The notes under the pieces were generated by a model. The model worked only from the letters and a program-made list of their open reading frames with translations, did not search any database and was not told the DNA's origin. Source: Pseudomonadota bacterium (GTDB lineage: Bacteria; Pseudomonadota; Gammaproteobacteria; Pseudomonadales; Oceanobacteraceae). Taken from it: 64,000 nt of DNA. The stretch is taken from NCBI GenBank assembly GCA_030145845.1, contig JAIXHJ010000013.1, forward strand, positions 53,328 to 117,327, given 5' to 3'. Below are positions 28,258 to 38,212 of this stretch, piece by piece (the stretch's first letter is position 1; each line of letters starts with the position of its first letter). A program made the translations under genes and the position numbers.

Positions 28258-28977
28258 ATGGCTGTACAGACCCGTTTGATCGAATACACCGTAGATGACC
28301 AGGTTTTTGAAGGATACTTTGCCTTTCAGCAGGGTGGTCAGAAACGCCCGGTGATACTGATTGCCCATGCCTGGGAAGGGCGTGATGAGTTTGTGTGTGA
28401 TAAGGCCCGGCAACTGGCCGCTCTGGGATACAACGCCTTTGCGCTGGATACCTATGGCAAAGGCATTCTCGGCAGCAGCCCGGAAGAAAACGGCCAGCTG
28501 ATGGCGCCATTGCTGGAAGACCGTCATCTGCTGCAACGACGTCTGCAGGCGGCTTATGACGTTGTTGCTGCTCAGGATGAAACAGACAGCCGCCGCATCG
28601 CCATTATGGGCTATTGCTTCGGTGGTCTGTGTGCACTGGATCTGGCCCGTTCCGGAGCGGATCTTTGCGGCGCGGCGAGTTTCCATGCGCTGCTGAACAG
28701 CCCTGAAGGCATCGACAACCGCTCGGCGGGTACCCGCATCCTGATTCAGCACGGTGATCAGGATCCTCTGGTGCCGGTGGAAGAAGTGATCCGCTGTCAG
28801 CAGGAGTTTACGGCCGCCGGTGCCGACTGGCAGATGCATATTTATGGCGCTGCCAGACACTCGTTTACCAACCCTGATGCCAACGATCATGAACGCGGTC
28901 TGGTGTATAACGCCAGTGCTGACAAGCGCTCCTGGCGGCAGTTATTGCTCTTTCTGGAAGAAATTTTCAGCGACTGA
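28258..28977 (+). CDS. Dienelactone hydrolase family protein
   Basis: A 239-residue alpha/beta hydrolase of the dienelactone hydrolase family. The nucleophile elbow GYCFGG places the catalytic Cys at residue 120, the acid is Asp in HGDQDPLVP (about 164), and the His is in ARHSFTNP (about 201), so the Cys-Asp-His triad is complete. Family members open lactone rings or cleave small esters; no catechol pathway genes are nearby, so the substrate is open. Confidence 0.9.
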   Translation: MAVQTRLIEYTVDDQVFEGYFAFQQGGQKRPVILIAHAWEGRDEFVCDKARQLAALGYNAFALDTYGKGILGSSPEENGQLMAPLLEDRHLLQRRLQAAYDVVAAQDETDSRRIAIMGYCFGGLCALDLARSGADLCGAASFHALLNSPEGIDNRSAGTRILIQHGDQDPLVPVEEVIRCQQEFTAAGADWQMHIYGAARHSFTNPDANDHERGLVYNASADKRSWRQLLLFLEEIFSD

Positions 28978-29121
28978 AACGGCATTATTCGCAGCTGCCG
29001 GGACTGACGCCATCACAGGTTGATGGCTGACAAGGGTTGTCCGGCACTGATCTGCCGGCAGCCAACCGCTGTACCTCTCTGTTAAACTCCCGCCGTTTCC
29101 TTAACCACGACTGATACCGAT

Positions 29122-31434
29122 TTGACCAATCATCATCCGGACATTGCTCAGTTACGCCCGGCATTGCCGGGGCTGACACCAGAACAGGCGCAGGTGGTGT
29201 CACATGCTCACGGCCATGCCCGTGTGGTGGCGGTGGCCGGCGCCGGTAAAACCACCACCCTGACGCACTTTATTGCTGCCCGGCTGGCGGAAGGCTGTGA
29301 TCCGCGGCGCCTGCTGGTGCTGATGTATAACCGCTCGGCGCGGGAAGATTTTCAGCACAAGCTGCGTCGTCTGTTGCCGGCGCAGCGCCTGCCGGATATC
29401 CGCACGTTTCATTCCCTGGGGCTGAAGATTTATCAGCGCCTGATCGCCGATGGCGTACTGCCGCCGTTTCAGGGGAAGCCTTTGTCGGACGGTGAAGCTG
29501 AGTCGGTTGTGTGGCGTCTGCTGCAGCAGCTGGCGGATGATGAAACGCGGCAGGATATTCTGTCGCAGCGTAAAAAATGGGTGGAGCCGGCACTGGGGTT
29601 TATTGACCTTGTGAAGTCCGGACTGCAGTCTCCGCAGGAGGTGTTTGACGGACTGGAGCTGCCGTCTCAGTGCCGGATTTTCGTGGAATTATTCGACCGC
29701 TTTGAAGACTGGCGCCGTCACCAGCGGCGCATCAGTTACGCCGATATGCTGTACGATCCGGTGATGGCCTTTGTTTATCAGCCGGAAGTCGCGGCCCGTT
29801 TTGGCGGCCATATGCAGTGGATTCTGGTCGATGAATATCAGGACATTAATGCCATCCAGCAGAGGCTGCTGGAAGTGCTGTACGGCGGCCGTGGTTCGCT
29901 GATGGTGATCGGTGATCCGGACCAGACCATTTATGAATTCCGCGGTTCGAAGCCGGAATTTATTGTCAGCGGTTTCCGCGCGGCGATGGGCAATATCAGC
30001 ACCTATCAATTGCCGCATACATTCCGCTACGGCCACTCGCTGTCGCTGCTGGCCAATCATCTGATAACCCATAACCGCGAACGAGACGACGTCCTGTGTC
30101 TGTCGCATCCATCAACCGGAGCGACCCGTATCCGTCTGCATGAGGCCCGTCATGAGGCCGGGCTGGTGCTGAAACTGATCACCAGTGAAGCAGAGCAACG
30201 GCCGCTGGAAGAGATTGCGGTCATCAATCGGCTGTGGGCTTTGTGCGCGCCGGTGGAACTCGGTCTGCTGCAGGCCGGTGTGCCGTATCAGCTGAATCAT
30301 TCGCAGTCGGTGCTGGACCGCTGGGAGCTGCAGATTTTCTGGCTGCTGTTTGAAATTGCCGCCGGGCGTTTCAGTCAGCGCGATGAAAAACAGCGTCTGG
30401 ATGCCTGGCTGCAGATCCTAACCACGCCCTATCCGAAGATCAAACGGCCGCTGCTGGAAGAGATTGCCCGGCGCATGGCCACGGTGGAAGCCGGTTATGG
30501 CGAAGCGCTGTCGCAGGCCATTCCGCAGGAACTGAGCAAGTGGCAGCAACAGCAGCTGCAGGCCCGCGCCGAAGTGATTGCCGATGCGGAACACATTAAC
30601 CAGCACGCCTGGCGGCTGGTTAAAAATTATATCGATCAGACGGAGCTGGAAGACGGCATTGCCGACAGTGCCTTTTCCGCCCAGCAGATTGAAGACCGCC
30701 TGCAGACCATCCGCGCCTTCGTCCGCTTTCTGCGTGACAGTGGCCAGAGCAGCCGGGAAGTGTGGGATTACCTGCAGGGGCTGAAAGCCCAGCGTCTGCA
30801 GCAGACCCGTGACGGGCAGCAGGGCGTGCAGCTGACGTCGATCCATAAAAGCAAAGGCCTGGAGTGGCCGGTGGTGATCATTCCCGGCCTTAATGCCCAT
30901 TATTATCCATACACCCCGGAAGGCGAGTTTACCCAGCCGGCCAGTGAAGAGAGTGAACGGCGGCTGCTGTACGTTGCCATGACCCGGGCACGCAGCCAGC
31001 TGCATCTGATTGCCCCGGTCGGGGGCCAGGAAGGGCGTCAGGCGCAGTTGTGGCCGAGCCGTTTCCAGCAGGAAATGCAGTGGCAGCGTTCGGCGGATAT
31101 CGGCCGCGCGCTGGATCAGCAGGAAGCGGAAGTGGAAATCAGTCCTCTGGGCGGGGCGTTGCCGGCCTGGCTGGATGACTATCTGACCCGGTTGCAGCTG
31201 ACGCTGAAGCTGGTGATGGCGGTGCCGGCGTCAGAGCCGGAACGTCCGGCCAGCGACTTTATTATCGACCGTAAGCATCAGACCGAAGACGGCAGCCGCA
31301 TCCGCCATGAGAGTCTCGGCGAGGGCTGTGTGGTGTCGGAGGATGAGCGTTATATCAAGGTGCGTTTTGATGGCGAACGCAGTGCCCGCACGCTGGATAA
31401 AAAGACAGCCATCGCTTTTATCCGCCGTCTGTAA
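29122..31434 (+). CDS. UvrD/Rep-type superfamily 1 DNA helicase
   Basis: A 770-residue SF1A helicase with the full motif set: Q motif LTPEQAQVV, Walker A GAGKTT, VDEYQD, GDPDQTIYEFRG, HTFRYG, TSIHKSKGLEWPVVI and YVAMTRAR. The C-terminus (about 730-770) looks like the Tudor-like element of UvrD/PcrA. It unwinds DNA 3' to 5' in repair or replication-fork rescue, but it is neither UvrD nor Rep by overall length and spacing. The start is a TTG: the reading frame closes at 29083 and there is no ATG before Walker A. A weak ribosome site is the main doubt. Confidence 0.9.
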   Translation: MTNHHPDIAQLRPALPGLTPEQAQVVSHAHGHARVVAVAGAGKTTTLTHFIAARLAEGCDPRRLLVLMYNRSAREDFQHKLRRLLPAQRLPDIRTFHSLGLKIYQRLIADGVLPPFQGKPLSDGEAESVVWRLLQQLADDETRQDILSQRKKWVEPALGFIDLVKSGLQSPQEVFDGLELPSQCRIFVELFDRFEDWRRHQRRISYADMLYDPVMAFVYQPEVAARFGGHMQWILVDEYQDINAIQQRLLEVLYGGRGSLMVIGDPDQTIYEFRGSKPEFIVSGFRAAMGNISTYQLPHTFRYGHSLSLLANHLITHNRERDDVLCLSHPSTGATRIRLHEARHEAGLVLKLITSEAEQRPLEEIAVINRLWALCAPVELGLLQAGVPYQLNHSQSVLDRWELQIFWLLFEIAAGRFSQRDEKQRLDAWLQILTTPYPKIKRPLLEEIARRMATVEAGYGEALSQAIPQELSKWQQQQLQARAEVIADAEHINQHAWRLVKNYIDQTELEDGIADSAFSAQQIEDRLQTIRAFVRFLRDSGQSSREVWDYLQGLKAQRLQQTRDGQQGVQLTSIHKSKGLEWPVVIIPGLNAHYYPYTPEGEFTQPASEESERRLLYVAMTRARSQLHLIAPVGGQEGRQAQLWPSRFQQEMQWQRSADIGRALDQQEAEVEISPLGGALPAWLDDYLTRLQLTLKLVMAVPASEPERPASDFIIDRKHQTEDGSRIRHESLGEGCVVSEDERYIKVRFDGERSARTLDKKTAIAFIRRL

Positions 31435-31603
31435 AGCTTTATTGGCCGCTGTGCGGGGGTGGTACTGAGCATTGCAGTTGTTATACTGGCGCTTTTCGTA
31501 GAGTCAGTCTTGCAGGGGAACCCCGGGTCGTCTTTGCGTTACAACATGCACTGGTAAGTGCCAATACACCTCCCCGCCGGGGACCACAACAGGATAGAAC
31601 CCT

Positions 31604-32089
31604 ATGACCATTGCACAGCAGAAAGTTGTTACCATTCACTACAAAGTGGTTGATGTGGACAGCGGCGAAGTGATCGATTCCTCTGAGGGCGGTCAGCCAA
31701 TGACCTACCTGCACGGCGCACAGAACATTATTCCGGGCCTGGAAGCAGCACTGGAAGGCAAAAGCGTTGGTGATGAACTGGAAGTAACCATTGCACCGGA
31801 AGATGCCTACGGTGAATACAGCGACGAACGGGTACAGAAAGTACCGATGGAAGCGTTCCAGGGTGTTGAAAAAGTCGAACCAGGCATGGCCTTCACAGCA
31901 CAGACTGAACACGGTCCGATCAACCTGATCGTAACCGAAGTTGACGAAGCCGTTGTGACCGTTGATGCCAACCATCCGCTGGCCGGTAAATCCCTGCAGT
32001 TCAGCGTTAAAGTTGAATCTGTACGTGACGCCAGCGAAGAAGAACTGACTCACGGTCACGTTCACGGTGAAGGTGGTCATCAGCACTGA
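31604..32089 (+). CDS. slyD: FKBP-type peptidyl-prolyl isomerase SlyD
   Basis: A 161-residue SlyD: FKBP domain at about 1-70 and 125-150, interrupted by the chaperone 'insert-in-flap' domain (about 70-125). The C-terminus is a short His-rich tail (HGHVHGEGGHQH) that can bind nickel; it is much shorter than in E. coli. SlyD catalyses proline isomerisation, acts as a chaperone, and in E. coli supplies nickel to hydrogenase maturation. A HypF-like gene lies next in the window, on the other strand. Confidence 0.93.
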   Translation: MTIAQQKVVTIHYKVVDVDSGEVIDSSEGGQPMTYLHGAQNIIPGLEAALEGKSVGDELEVTIAPEDAYGEYSDERVQKVPMEAFQGVEKVEPGMAFTAQTEHGPINLIVTEVDEAVVTVDANHPLAGKSLQFSVKVESVRDASEEELTHGHVHGEGGHQH

Positions 32090-32113
32090 GTGCTGTTGTT
32101 TAACCTTTATGAA

Positions 32114-32143
32114 AACGCCGGCTTTTGCCGGCGTTTTTGTTTC
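32114..32143 (+). terminator. Rho-independent terminator of slyD
   Basis: Nine-base perfect arms AACGCCGGC/GCCGGCGTT with a TTTT loop and a following T tract, 24 bases past the slyD stop. Confidence 0.9.
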
Positions 32144-32551
32144 TGCGGCAGTGGCGGTTTCCAGCGCAGAAAATACTGCTTTTATTGCCTGTTTTTTCAC
32201 TGATAAAAAAATAAGAAGAACTTATATATTATGCCGGGTATTCAATATTTTCTGTTGCATTGTGGCGCTTGAAAATGATCGGAAAAATGGTTTTTCTGTT
32301 CACACAGGGATGTAATTCCGGCCACAGGAAATATCAATAAATATAATGGTCAGGGCGTGGAGTGTGATGAAGCCGGATAAATAACGTGTCCGGTTACGCA
32401 GTAGCTGAAAAACAGCGGGTTCTGACAGTCTTCAGCTGGCATAAGGACACATAAAAAATTCCGGACAGGAGCTCCGCGCCTGAAATACGCGCAGGGGTTC
32501 CGTTACCCCATCCGGGCGGGATCGGGAAAACCGGTCGGATCCGGGGAGAGA
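32144..32551. other. Non-coding gap between slyD and the HypF-like gene
   Basis: About 400 bases between two convergent genes. The first half is AT-rich. Near 32450-32480 an imperfect CAGG/CCTG hairpin is followed on the minus strand by a run of six T, a weak terminator candidate for the HypF-like gene. No reading frame, tRNA or repeat is seen. Confidence 0.4.
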
Positions 32552-34456
32552 CTAATACTGCCTGTCGGTCTGACTGAACAGTGTCCAGGCAACCTGGCCG
32601 GCGGCGAGGCCACCGTCATTGAGCGGGGTATGCTGTGGTAGCACCAGCTGCATATCGTGCTGGGCGAGGTAGTAACGCAGCAGCCGGCGCAGCAGGGCAT
32701 TCTGCAGGGTATTACCGGACATGGTCACGGAATTCAGCCGGTAATCGCGGGCGATGCGTTTGACCCAGGCGGCAATCCCCATGGCCAGCTGCTGATGCCA
32801 GAGCCAGGCGAGACGGGCCGGATCTTCACCGTTAAGACAGCCTTCAATTATGCGCTGCACCAGTAAGGTGAGGCGCAGGGTGACGCCGCCGTCATCCCCT
32901 TCGCGTTCAGTCTGACACAGGTTCTGCTGCTGGCCGGCAGGCGGCAGCGTTTCTGCGGCCTGTTCAGCCAGGGCTTCCAGACGCAGGCAGGCTTCGCCGT
33001 CGTAACTCTGCTGTGGGCAGAGGCCGAGCAGGCCGGCCACCGCGTCGAACCAGCGGCTGGCGCTGGTGGTTACCGGGGTATCCGGTTCGTATTCCAGTTG
33101 CTGCAGTACGGCGGCAACAGACTCTGCATCCGCACCATAGCCCAGACTCAGCCAGCGCTGCCGCTGTTCTTCATTGCCATAGCCGGTCAGCAGGCTGAGG
33201 GCCATGCGCCAGGGTTCGCGTGCGGCTTTATCGCCACCGGGCAGCGCAATACGGGAGAAAGCACCGATCACGAAATATTCCGGGGGGGACATCATCACCA
33301 GTTCGCTGCCGCCGCTTTTGCCGTCGTGGCTGTTGCCGGAGCCGTTCAGGGTCAGGCCGAGAATGGGGTCCAGCCGTGGCTGTTCGGCCAGCACGGCGGC
33401 CAGCTGGGCAACATGGTGCGGAATGTCGTGCAGTGGCAGCTGCAGCTCCGCGGCATGCTGTTCAGCCAGCCGGTGAGCATAGTCTTCGCTGTGTTCATCG
33501 CAGGCAATCAGCTGCGGGGGCGTCTGCAGCCGGCGGTTGAGGGCCGCCGCCGTCAACTGCTGCTGGCGGCAGTGCTGCGGGTTGTTCAGGTCACCGATCT
33601 GTTGTGACAGAAACAGCCGCTGACCGCTGTTCCGGGCCACAGCATTGTTGTGATAGCCGCCGGTGGCGAGTACGGAGGGCAGGCTGTGAAGGCCGCTCAG
33701 TGACGGAATGTCGAAACTCTGTGGTGCCAGACCCCAGCCAATACGCTGAATCAGGGTATGACCCGGGTTGCGGGCATCGACGACGGAATCATCACCGCGT
33801 TCGCGGATATCACGCTGAGGCATGAGCAGAACATCAGCTATACCGGCCAGATAGCGGCGTGCGTGCTCATCAGCACTTACCAGTGGGGCAGCGGCCAGAT
33901 TGCCGCTGGTCACCGCCAGAGCCAGCGCTGTGGCAGACAGCTGCGCGGCGGCGCAGAACAGTTGCCGGTGCAGTGGCGTCGGCGGCAGCATAATGCCCAG
34001 GGTATTCAGTCCGGGGGCCAGTTGTGCGGCAATGTCCGCTGCCACGTCAGGACTGAGGGTCTGCAGCACGATGGGGGCAGCGGGACGCTGCAGCCAGTCA
34101 CGGCCATTGCCGGTGGTCTGTACCCAGTGTGGCGCGGCCGCGCTGTCAGCCAGCATAACGGCAAAAGGCCGGGCCGGGCTGCGCTTGCGCTGGCGCAGAC
34201 GGGCAATGGCCTGTGGATTGCGGGCATCGCATAACAGCTGAAAACCGCCGTTGCCGGGCAGGGCAACAATACCGCCGGCCATCAGTGTCTGCAGTGCCTG
34301 CTCAATCACGGCGCTGGCGCTGAGGCCTGTGTGTGCCTGAGGGGGCTGATGAGCGTGGCAGGTTTCCAGCCAGATATCGTCTGCACTCTGCTCCCGGTGG
34401 GCGCTGGGATTCAGACGGTCAGTCTGTGGCGGGCAGTGTTGTCGGTTGTCAGGCAT
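32552..34456 (-). CDS. Shortened HypF-like protein (YrdC + Kae1-like domains only)
   Basis: A 634-residue protein with a YrdC carbamoyl-AMP-forming domain (about 48-235: NTLGIMLPPTPLH, VTSGNLAAAP, GDDSVV) and a HypF-type Kae1-like carbamoyl-transfer domain (about 258-630: FLSQQIGDLNN, PGGDKAAREPWRMAL, NDGGLAAGQ). The acylphosphatase and zinc-finger domains that normally form the first ~190 residues of HypF are missing, and an in-frame stop seven codons before the ATG rules out a longer start. The metal-binding HHxAH motif reads HHVAQ at 347-351. No hydrogenase genes are in the window. It may have a new carbamoylation role or be decaying. Confidence 0.85.
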   Translation of the reverse strand: MPDNRQHCPPQTDRLNPSAHREQSADDIWLETCHAHQPPQAHTGLSASAVIEQALQTLMAGGIVALPGNGGFQLLCDARNPQAIARLRQRKRSPARPFAVMLADSAAAPHWVQTTGNGRDWLQRPAAPIVLQTLSPDVAADIAAQLAPGLNTLGIMLPPTPLHRQLFCAAAQLSATALALAVTSGNLAAAPLVSADEHARRYLAGIADVLLMPQRDIRERGDDSVVDARNPGHTLIQRIGWGLAPQSFDIPSLSGLHSLPSVLATGGYHNNAVARNSGQRLFLSQQIGDLNNPQHCRQQQLTAAALNRRLQTPPQLIACDEHSEDYAHRLAEQHAAELQLPLHDIPHHVAQLAAVLAEQPRLDPILGLTLNGSGNSHDGKSGGSELVMMSPPEYFVIGAFSRIALPGGDKAAREPWRMALSLLTGYGNEEQRQRWLSLGYGADAESVAAVLQQLEYEPDTPVTTSASRWFDAVAGLLGLCPQQSYDGEACLRLEALAEQAAETLPPAGQQQNLCQTEREGDDGGVTLRLTLLVQRIIEGCLNGEDPARLAWLWHQQLAMGIAAWVKRIARDYRLNSVTMSGNTLQNALLRRLLRYYLAQHDMQLVLPQHTPLNDGGLAAGQVAWTLFSQTDRQY

Positions 34457-34534
34457 TCGGCACAGGACCTGCGGTTATCGGTTCCGCCGGATGGTATGCG
34501 GAGCGGGAAGGGTTGTGTGCAGCGGGAAAATGAA

Positions 34535-34583
34535 GAAAAAAGCCCTCTGACTATCTCAGTGTTCTGTCAGACAGTCAGAGGGC
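34535..34583 (-). terminator. Rho-independent terminator of the CoA-transferase gene
   Basis: Ten-base arms GCCCTCTGAC (34542-34551) and GTCAGAGGGC (34574-34583), followed on the minus strand by TTTTTT; 15 bases past the stop. Confidence 0.88.
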
Positions 34584-34597
34584 AGGCGACGAAACGA

Positions 34598-36118
34598 TCA
34601 GTCAGCTTTCATGCTGCCGGTTTCTTCATAACGCTGGTGCCAGCTCAGGGCTTCGTTCAGCAGGTGTGGTGTATGCATACCACGGCCGCTGGAACAGGCA
34701 CGTTCAAAGTAGCTCATCAGCTCATCGCGGTAATCCGGGTGAGCACAGTTTTCGATGATGGTTTTGGCACGCTGACGTGGGGACAGACCACGCAGATCCG
34801 CCAGACCCTGTTCGGTCACAATGATTTTGACATCGTGTTCGGTGTGGTCGACGTGTGAAACCATCGGCACGATGGCGGAGATTGCGCCATTTTTCGCCAC
34901 TGATGGTGTCACAAAGATCGACAGGTAACCGTTACGGGCAAAGTCCCCGGAACCACCGATACCGTTCATCATGCGGGTACCCATCAGGTGGGTGGAGTTG
35001 ACGTTGCCGTAAATATCCGCTTCCAGCAGACCGTTCATGGCAATAATACCGAGACGGCGGATCAGTTCCGGATGGTTACTGATGTCCTGCTGACGGAGGA
35101 TGATTTTGTCGCGGTAGATATCGATGTTCTCATCGAACTCGCGGATACCGTCCGGGCTCAGGGAAAAGGCCGTGGACGATGCAACCGACAGGGTGCCGGA
35201 TTTCAGCATTTTCAGCATGCCGTCCTGAATCACTTCGGTAAAGGCTGTCAGGCCCTTATGACGGCCGGCGTCCAGACCTTCGAGTACGGCATTGGGAATG
35301 TTGCCCACGCCGGACTGAATCGGCAGCAGTTCTTCCGGCAGACGGCCGGCTTCGATTTCACGCTCGAAGAATTCCAGGATGTGATCAGCAATCTTGCGTG
35401 ACACATCATCCGGGGATTTGAACGGCGTGTTACGGTCAGCGGCTGCAGTTTCAACCACTGCGATCACTTTTTCCGGCGGACAGCGCAGGTACATTTCACC
35501 GATGCGGTCTTCCGGTTTGGTCAGCTGAATCGGCTTACGGTTCGGCGGCAGAGCCGTGCCGTAATACACATCGTGCATGCCTTCCAGCTTGATGTTCTGC
35601 TTGCTGTTCACTTCCAGGATGATTTTATCAGCCTGTTCAATCCAGGTTTTGTTGTTACCGATGGATGAAGAAGGAATCAGACTGCCGTCTTCACGGATAC
35701 CGGCCACTTCGATGATGGCCAGATCCATTTTGCCAAGGAAGCCGGACCAGGCGTACTGGGAGACTTCTGACAGGTGGTAGTCCACATAATCCATGCGGCC
35801 GTCATTGATACGGGTACGGCAGATCGGGTCGGTCTGGAACGGCAGACGCATTTCGATGCCGTCTACTTCAGCCAGGGCGCCGTCCAGTTCCGGAGCCGTG
35901 GAAGCGCCGGTCCAGACGTTGATGCGGAAACGACCGCCTTCGTTGTTAATACCTTCAATGCGCTTGGCCAGAGCCTGCGGGATGGCTTTCGGGTAACCGG
36001 CACCGGTGAAACCACTCATACCCACGGTGGCACCATTCGGAATCAGCTCTGCGGCCTGTTCTGCAGACATGACGCGCTGGCGCAGAACCGGGCATTGAAT
36101 ACGGGCTGTGTCAATCAT
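34598..36118 (-). CDS. Succinyl-CoA:acetate CoA-transferase (acetyl-CoA hydrolase/transferase family)
   Basis: A 506-residue class I CoA-transferase of the AarC/YgfH type. It moves CoA between succinyl-CoA and acetate, giving a bypass of succinyl-CoA synthetase and a route to use or detoxify acetate. GMSGFTGAGYPK near residue 33 and the catalytic Glu295 in FTEVIQDG are visible, as is the C-terminal GLADLRGLSPRQRA stretch. Full length for the family. It has its own terminator and a long upstream region, so it is probably transcribed alone. Confidence 0.93.
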   Translation of the reverse strand: MIDTARIQCPVLRQRVMSAEQAAELIPNGATVGMSGFTGAGYPKAIPQALAKRIEGINNEGGRFRINVWTGASTAPELDGALAEVDGIEMRLPFQTDPICRTRINDGRMDYVDYHLSEVSQYAWSGFLGKMDLAIIEVAGIREDGSLIPSSSIGNNKTWIEQADKIILEVNSKQNIKLEGMHDVYYGTALPPNRKPIQLTKPEDRIGEMYLRCPPEKVIAVVETAAADRNTPFKSPDDVSRKIADHILEFFEREIEAGRLPEELLPIQSGVGNIPNAVLEGLDAGRHKGLTAFTEVIQDGMLKMLKSGTLSVASSTAFSLSPDGIREFDENIDIYRDKIILRQQDISNHPELIRRLGIIAMNGLLEADIYGNVNSTHLMGTRMMNGIGGSGDFARNGYLSIFVTPSVAKNGAISAIVPMVSHVDHTEHDVKIIVTEQGLADLRGLSPRQRAKTIIENCAHPDYRDELMSYFERACSSGRGMHTPHLLNEALSWHQRYEETGSMKAD

Positions 36119-36634
36119 TCAGAAATTCTCCTGACGAAGTTCAGACAAATCGTCACACGGCAGCCGCTCAGGAATTCCTGATGAAACGGAGTCACAGGCT
36201 GGATAAGCAGGTAACTGACGGTATGCCGGGTGAGGAATGTTCAGGCGGGCGACATAATAGCCGGAATAAATTGGCCTGACTTGACCTATAGAGTACTCCT
36301 TTAGTCGTACGCTTCGCCAGCGGCGGTCAAAATGAGTAACTGACTTGTGTGACTGAGGTGGGGAAGTGGCCGGGCGATAATGCCCGCCATGACTGGCCTG
36401 CGGGGCAATAACTGCTTGTCGCCGGCGGCCGGATTTTATACACTACGCGCCCTTTTAACGGGATGCTCTGTTTCTCTGCCCTGCAAAACGCAGGACCGGA
36501 GCGTGGCAGAACGTCCTTAGGCCCCGTCGATCTGGGATTTACCGTAACAGGGTAATCCGGGAAACGCGGGATGATTAACGGCAGGCGATCCCAAAACCTG
36601 TCACCTGATAAAACGATCGGAGTGATCTGAACTT
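36119..36634. other. Divergent control region of the CoA-transferase and rpsP operon
   Basis: About 515 bases between divergent genes. The left part must hold the CoA-transferase promoter; CTATTAT near 36255 on the minus strand is a possible -10. The right part carries the rpsP promoter and a leader of about 180 bases that is GC-rich and can fold, including CTGCC/GGCAG pairing. No gene is seen. Confidence 0.45.
36416..36444 (+). promoter_or_regulatory. Putative promoter of the rpsP operon
   Basis: TTGTCG (36416-36421), a 17-base spacer and TACACT (36439-36444) resemble a sigma-70 promoter and would start transcription near 36451. Confidence 0.4.
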
Positions 36635-36886
36635 ATGGTAGTAATCCGTTTGGCCCGTGGCGGCTCTAAAAAACGTCCTTTTTATCACATCAACGTAGCT
36701 GACGCGCGCTCTCCACGCGACGGTCGCTTTATCGAGCGTGTCGGGTTCTTCAACCCTGTTGCTCGTGGCCAGGAAGAAGCTCTGCGTGTTGATCTGGAAC
36801 GCGTTGAGTACTGGCTGGGTAAAGGTGCACAGGCTACTGACCGTGTCGCCAAATTACTGAAAGACGCCAAAAAAGCTCAGGCTTAA
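36635..36886 (+). CDS. rpsP: 30S ribosomal protein S16
   Basis: An 83-residue S16 with the universal start [17 protein letters not shown], followed by [14 protein letters not shown] and VGFFNP. It binds 16S rRNA in the body of the 30S subunit and helps early assembly. It leads the classic rpsP-rimM-trmD-rplS operon; the next start is 20 bases downstream. Confidence 0.98.
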   Translation: MVVIRLARGGSKKRPFYHINVADARSPRDGRFIERVGFFNPVARGQEEALRVDLERVEYWLGKGAQATDRVAKLLKDAKKAQA

Positions 36887-36906
36887 TTGGTAAAGACGGA
36901 GATCTG

Positions 36907-37446
36907 ATGTTGGCACAACAGGTGGCGGACCAGGACATCACCATCCTCGGTAAAATCACCACCGCGTTTGGCATCAAAGGATGGGTGAAGGTGTATTCCT
37001 ACACAGATCCGATGACCAATATTCTGGAGTACCGGAACTGGCTGTTACATATCGATGGTCAGTGGCAGTCCTTCAGAGTGGCGGACAGCAGAGCTCAGAC
37101 TAAGGGACTGGCGGTTTCCCTGGAAGGCATTACAGACCGCGATCAGGCACTGGCACTGCGCCAGGTTGAGATCGGCGTTCTGACCAGTGAGTTACCCGAG
37201 CCCGAAGAAGATGAATATTATTGGTTCCAGCTCGAAGGACTGAAGGTTGTTACAACCGGCGGTGTTCTGCTGGGCCAGGTGAAAGAACTGTTTGATTCCG
37301 GCGGCGGTAATCAGGTGATAACGGTTAAGGCCTGCGAAGGCAGTGTCGATAAACGTGAACGCATGATTCCATACGCAGAAACAATCGTTCTTGAGGTCGA
37401 TCTGGACAGTGGTGAGATCCAGGTGGACTGGGACCCGGATTTTTAA
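36907..37446 (+). CDS. rimM: 16S rRNA processing protein RimM
   Basis: A 179-residue RimM with an N-terminal RimM domain (ILGKITTAFGIKGWVKV, about 15-31) and a C-terminal PRC-barrel domain (EYYWFQLEGL near 101, VKELFDSGGGNQV). It binds S19 and helps mature the 30S head. It lies between rpsP and trmD in the conserved order; trmD begins three bases after its stop. Confidence 0.97.
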   Translation: MLAQQVADQDITILGKITTAFGIKGWVKVYSYTDPMTNILEYRNWLLHIDGQWQSFRVADSRAQTKGLAVSLEGITDRDQALALRQVEIGVLTSELPEPEEDEYYWFQLEGLKVVTTGGVLLGQVKELFDSGGGNQVITVKACEGSVDKRERMIPYAETIVLEVDLDSGEIQVDWDPDF

Positions 37447-37449
37447 CCG

Positions 37450-38202
37450 GTGTGGTTTGGAGTTATCTCCCTGTTTCCGGAGATGTTCCGGGCGCTGACC
37501 GATTTTGGTGTCAGTGGCCGGGCGGTGAAACAGGGCAAAGTAACGGTGGAATGCTGGAATCCCCGCGATTTCACCCACGATAACTACCAGACGGTGGACG
37601 ATCGTCCGTACGGTGGTGGCCCCGGTATGCTGATGAAAATTCAGCCTCTGCAGGATGCCATTCACGCAGCGAAAGCCGCTGCGGGAGACGGCGCCAGAGT
37701 GATTTATCTGTCACCTCAGGGCCGTAAACTGGATCAGCAGGGTGTGCTCGAGCTTGCTCAGAGCGACAAACTGATTCTGGTCGCCGGACGGTACGAAGGC
37801 ATTGATGAGCGTCTGATTCAGCGCGAAATCGACGAAGAGTGGTCTCTTGGCGATTTTGTCCTGAGCGGTGGGGAACTGCCGGCCATGACACTGATGGATG
37901 CCGTGATCCGGCTGGTGCCCGGTGTATTAGGGCATGAACAGTCGGCACAGCAGGACTCCTTTATGGACGGACTGCTGGATTGTCCGCATTACACCCGCCC
38001 GGAAGTTTACGAAGGGCAGACGGTTCCTGAGGTGCTGCTCAGCGGCAACCACGAAAAAATCCGGCAGTGGCGGCTTAAGCAGTCACTGGCAAGAACCTGG
38101 CAGCGCAGACCGGACCTTCTGGAAACGCTGGAACTGACAAACGAGCAACAAAGGTTATTGACAGAATACCTGCGTGAGCATGAAGACTCCGCAGACTGTT
38201 AA
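37450..38202 (+). CDS. trmD: tRNA (guanine-N1)-methyltransferase TrmD
   Basis: A 250-residue SPOUT methyltransferase that makes m1G37 in tRNAs with G36, preventing frameshifts. The trefoil-knot S-adenosylmethionine site is seen in YLSPQGR (about 87-93), [10 protein letters not shown] (about 114-123) and [13 protein letters not shown] (about 138-150). A GTG start directly after rimM fits translational coupling. The rplS start follows 11 bases after the stop. Confidence 0.98.
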   Translation: MWFGVISLFPEMFRALTDFGVSGRAVKQGKVTVECWNPRDFTHDNYQTVDDRPYGGGPGMLMKIQPLQDAIHAAKAAAGDGARVIYLSPQGRKLDQQGVLELAQSDKLILVAGRYEGIDERLIQREIDEEWSLGDFVLSGGELPAMTLMDAVIRLVPGVLGHEQSAQQDSFMDGLLDCPHYTRPEVYEGQTVPEVLLSGNHEKIRQWRLKQSLARTWQRRPDLLETLELTNEQQRLLTEYLREHEDSADC

Positions 38203-38212
38203 GGAGCAAAGA

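Noticed and set aside
34331..34858. A 175-codon plus-strand frame between the HypF-like and CoA-transferase genes
   Set aside because: It lies opposite the ends of both genes and reads through the CoA-transferase terminator hairpin; it is a shadow frame.
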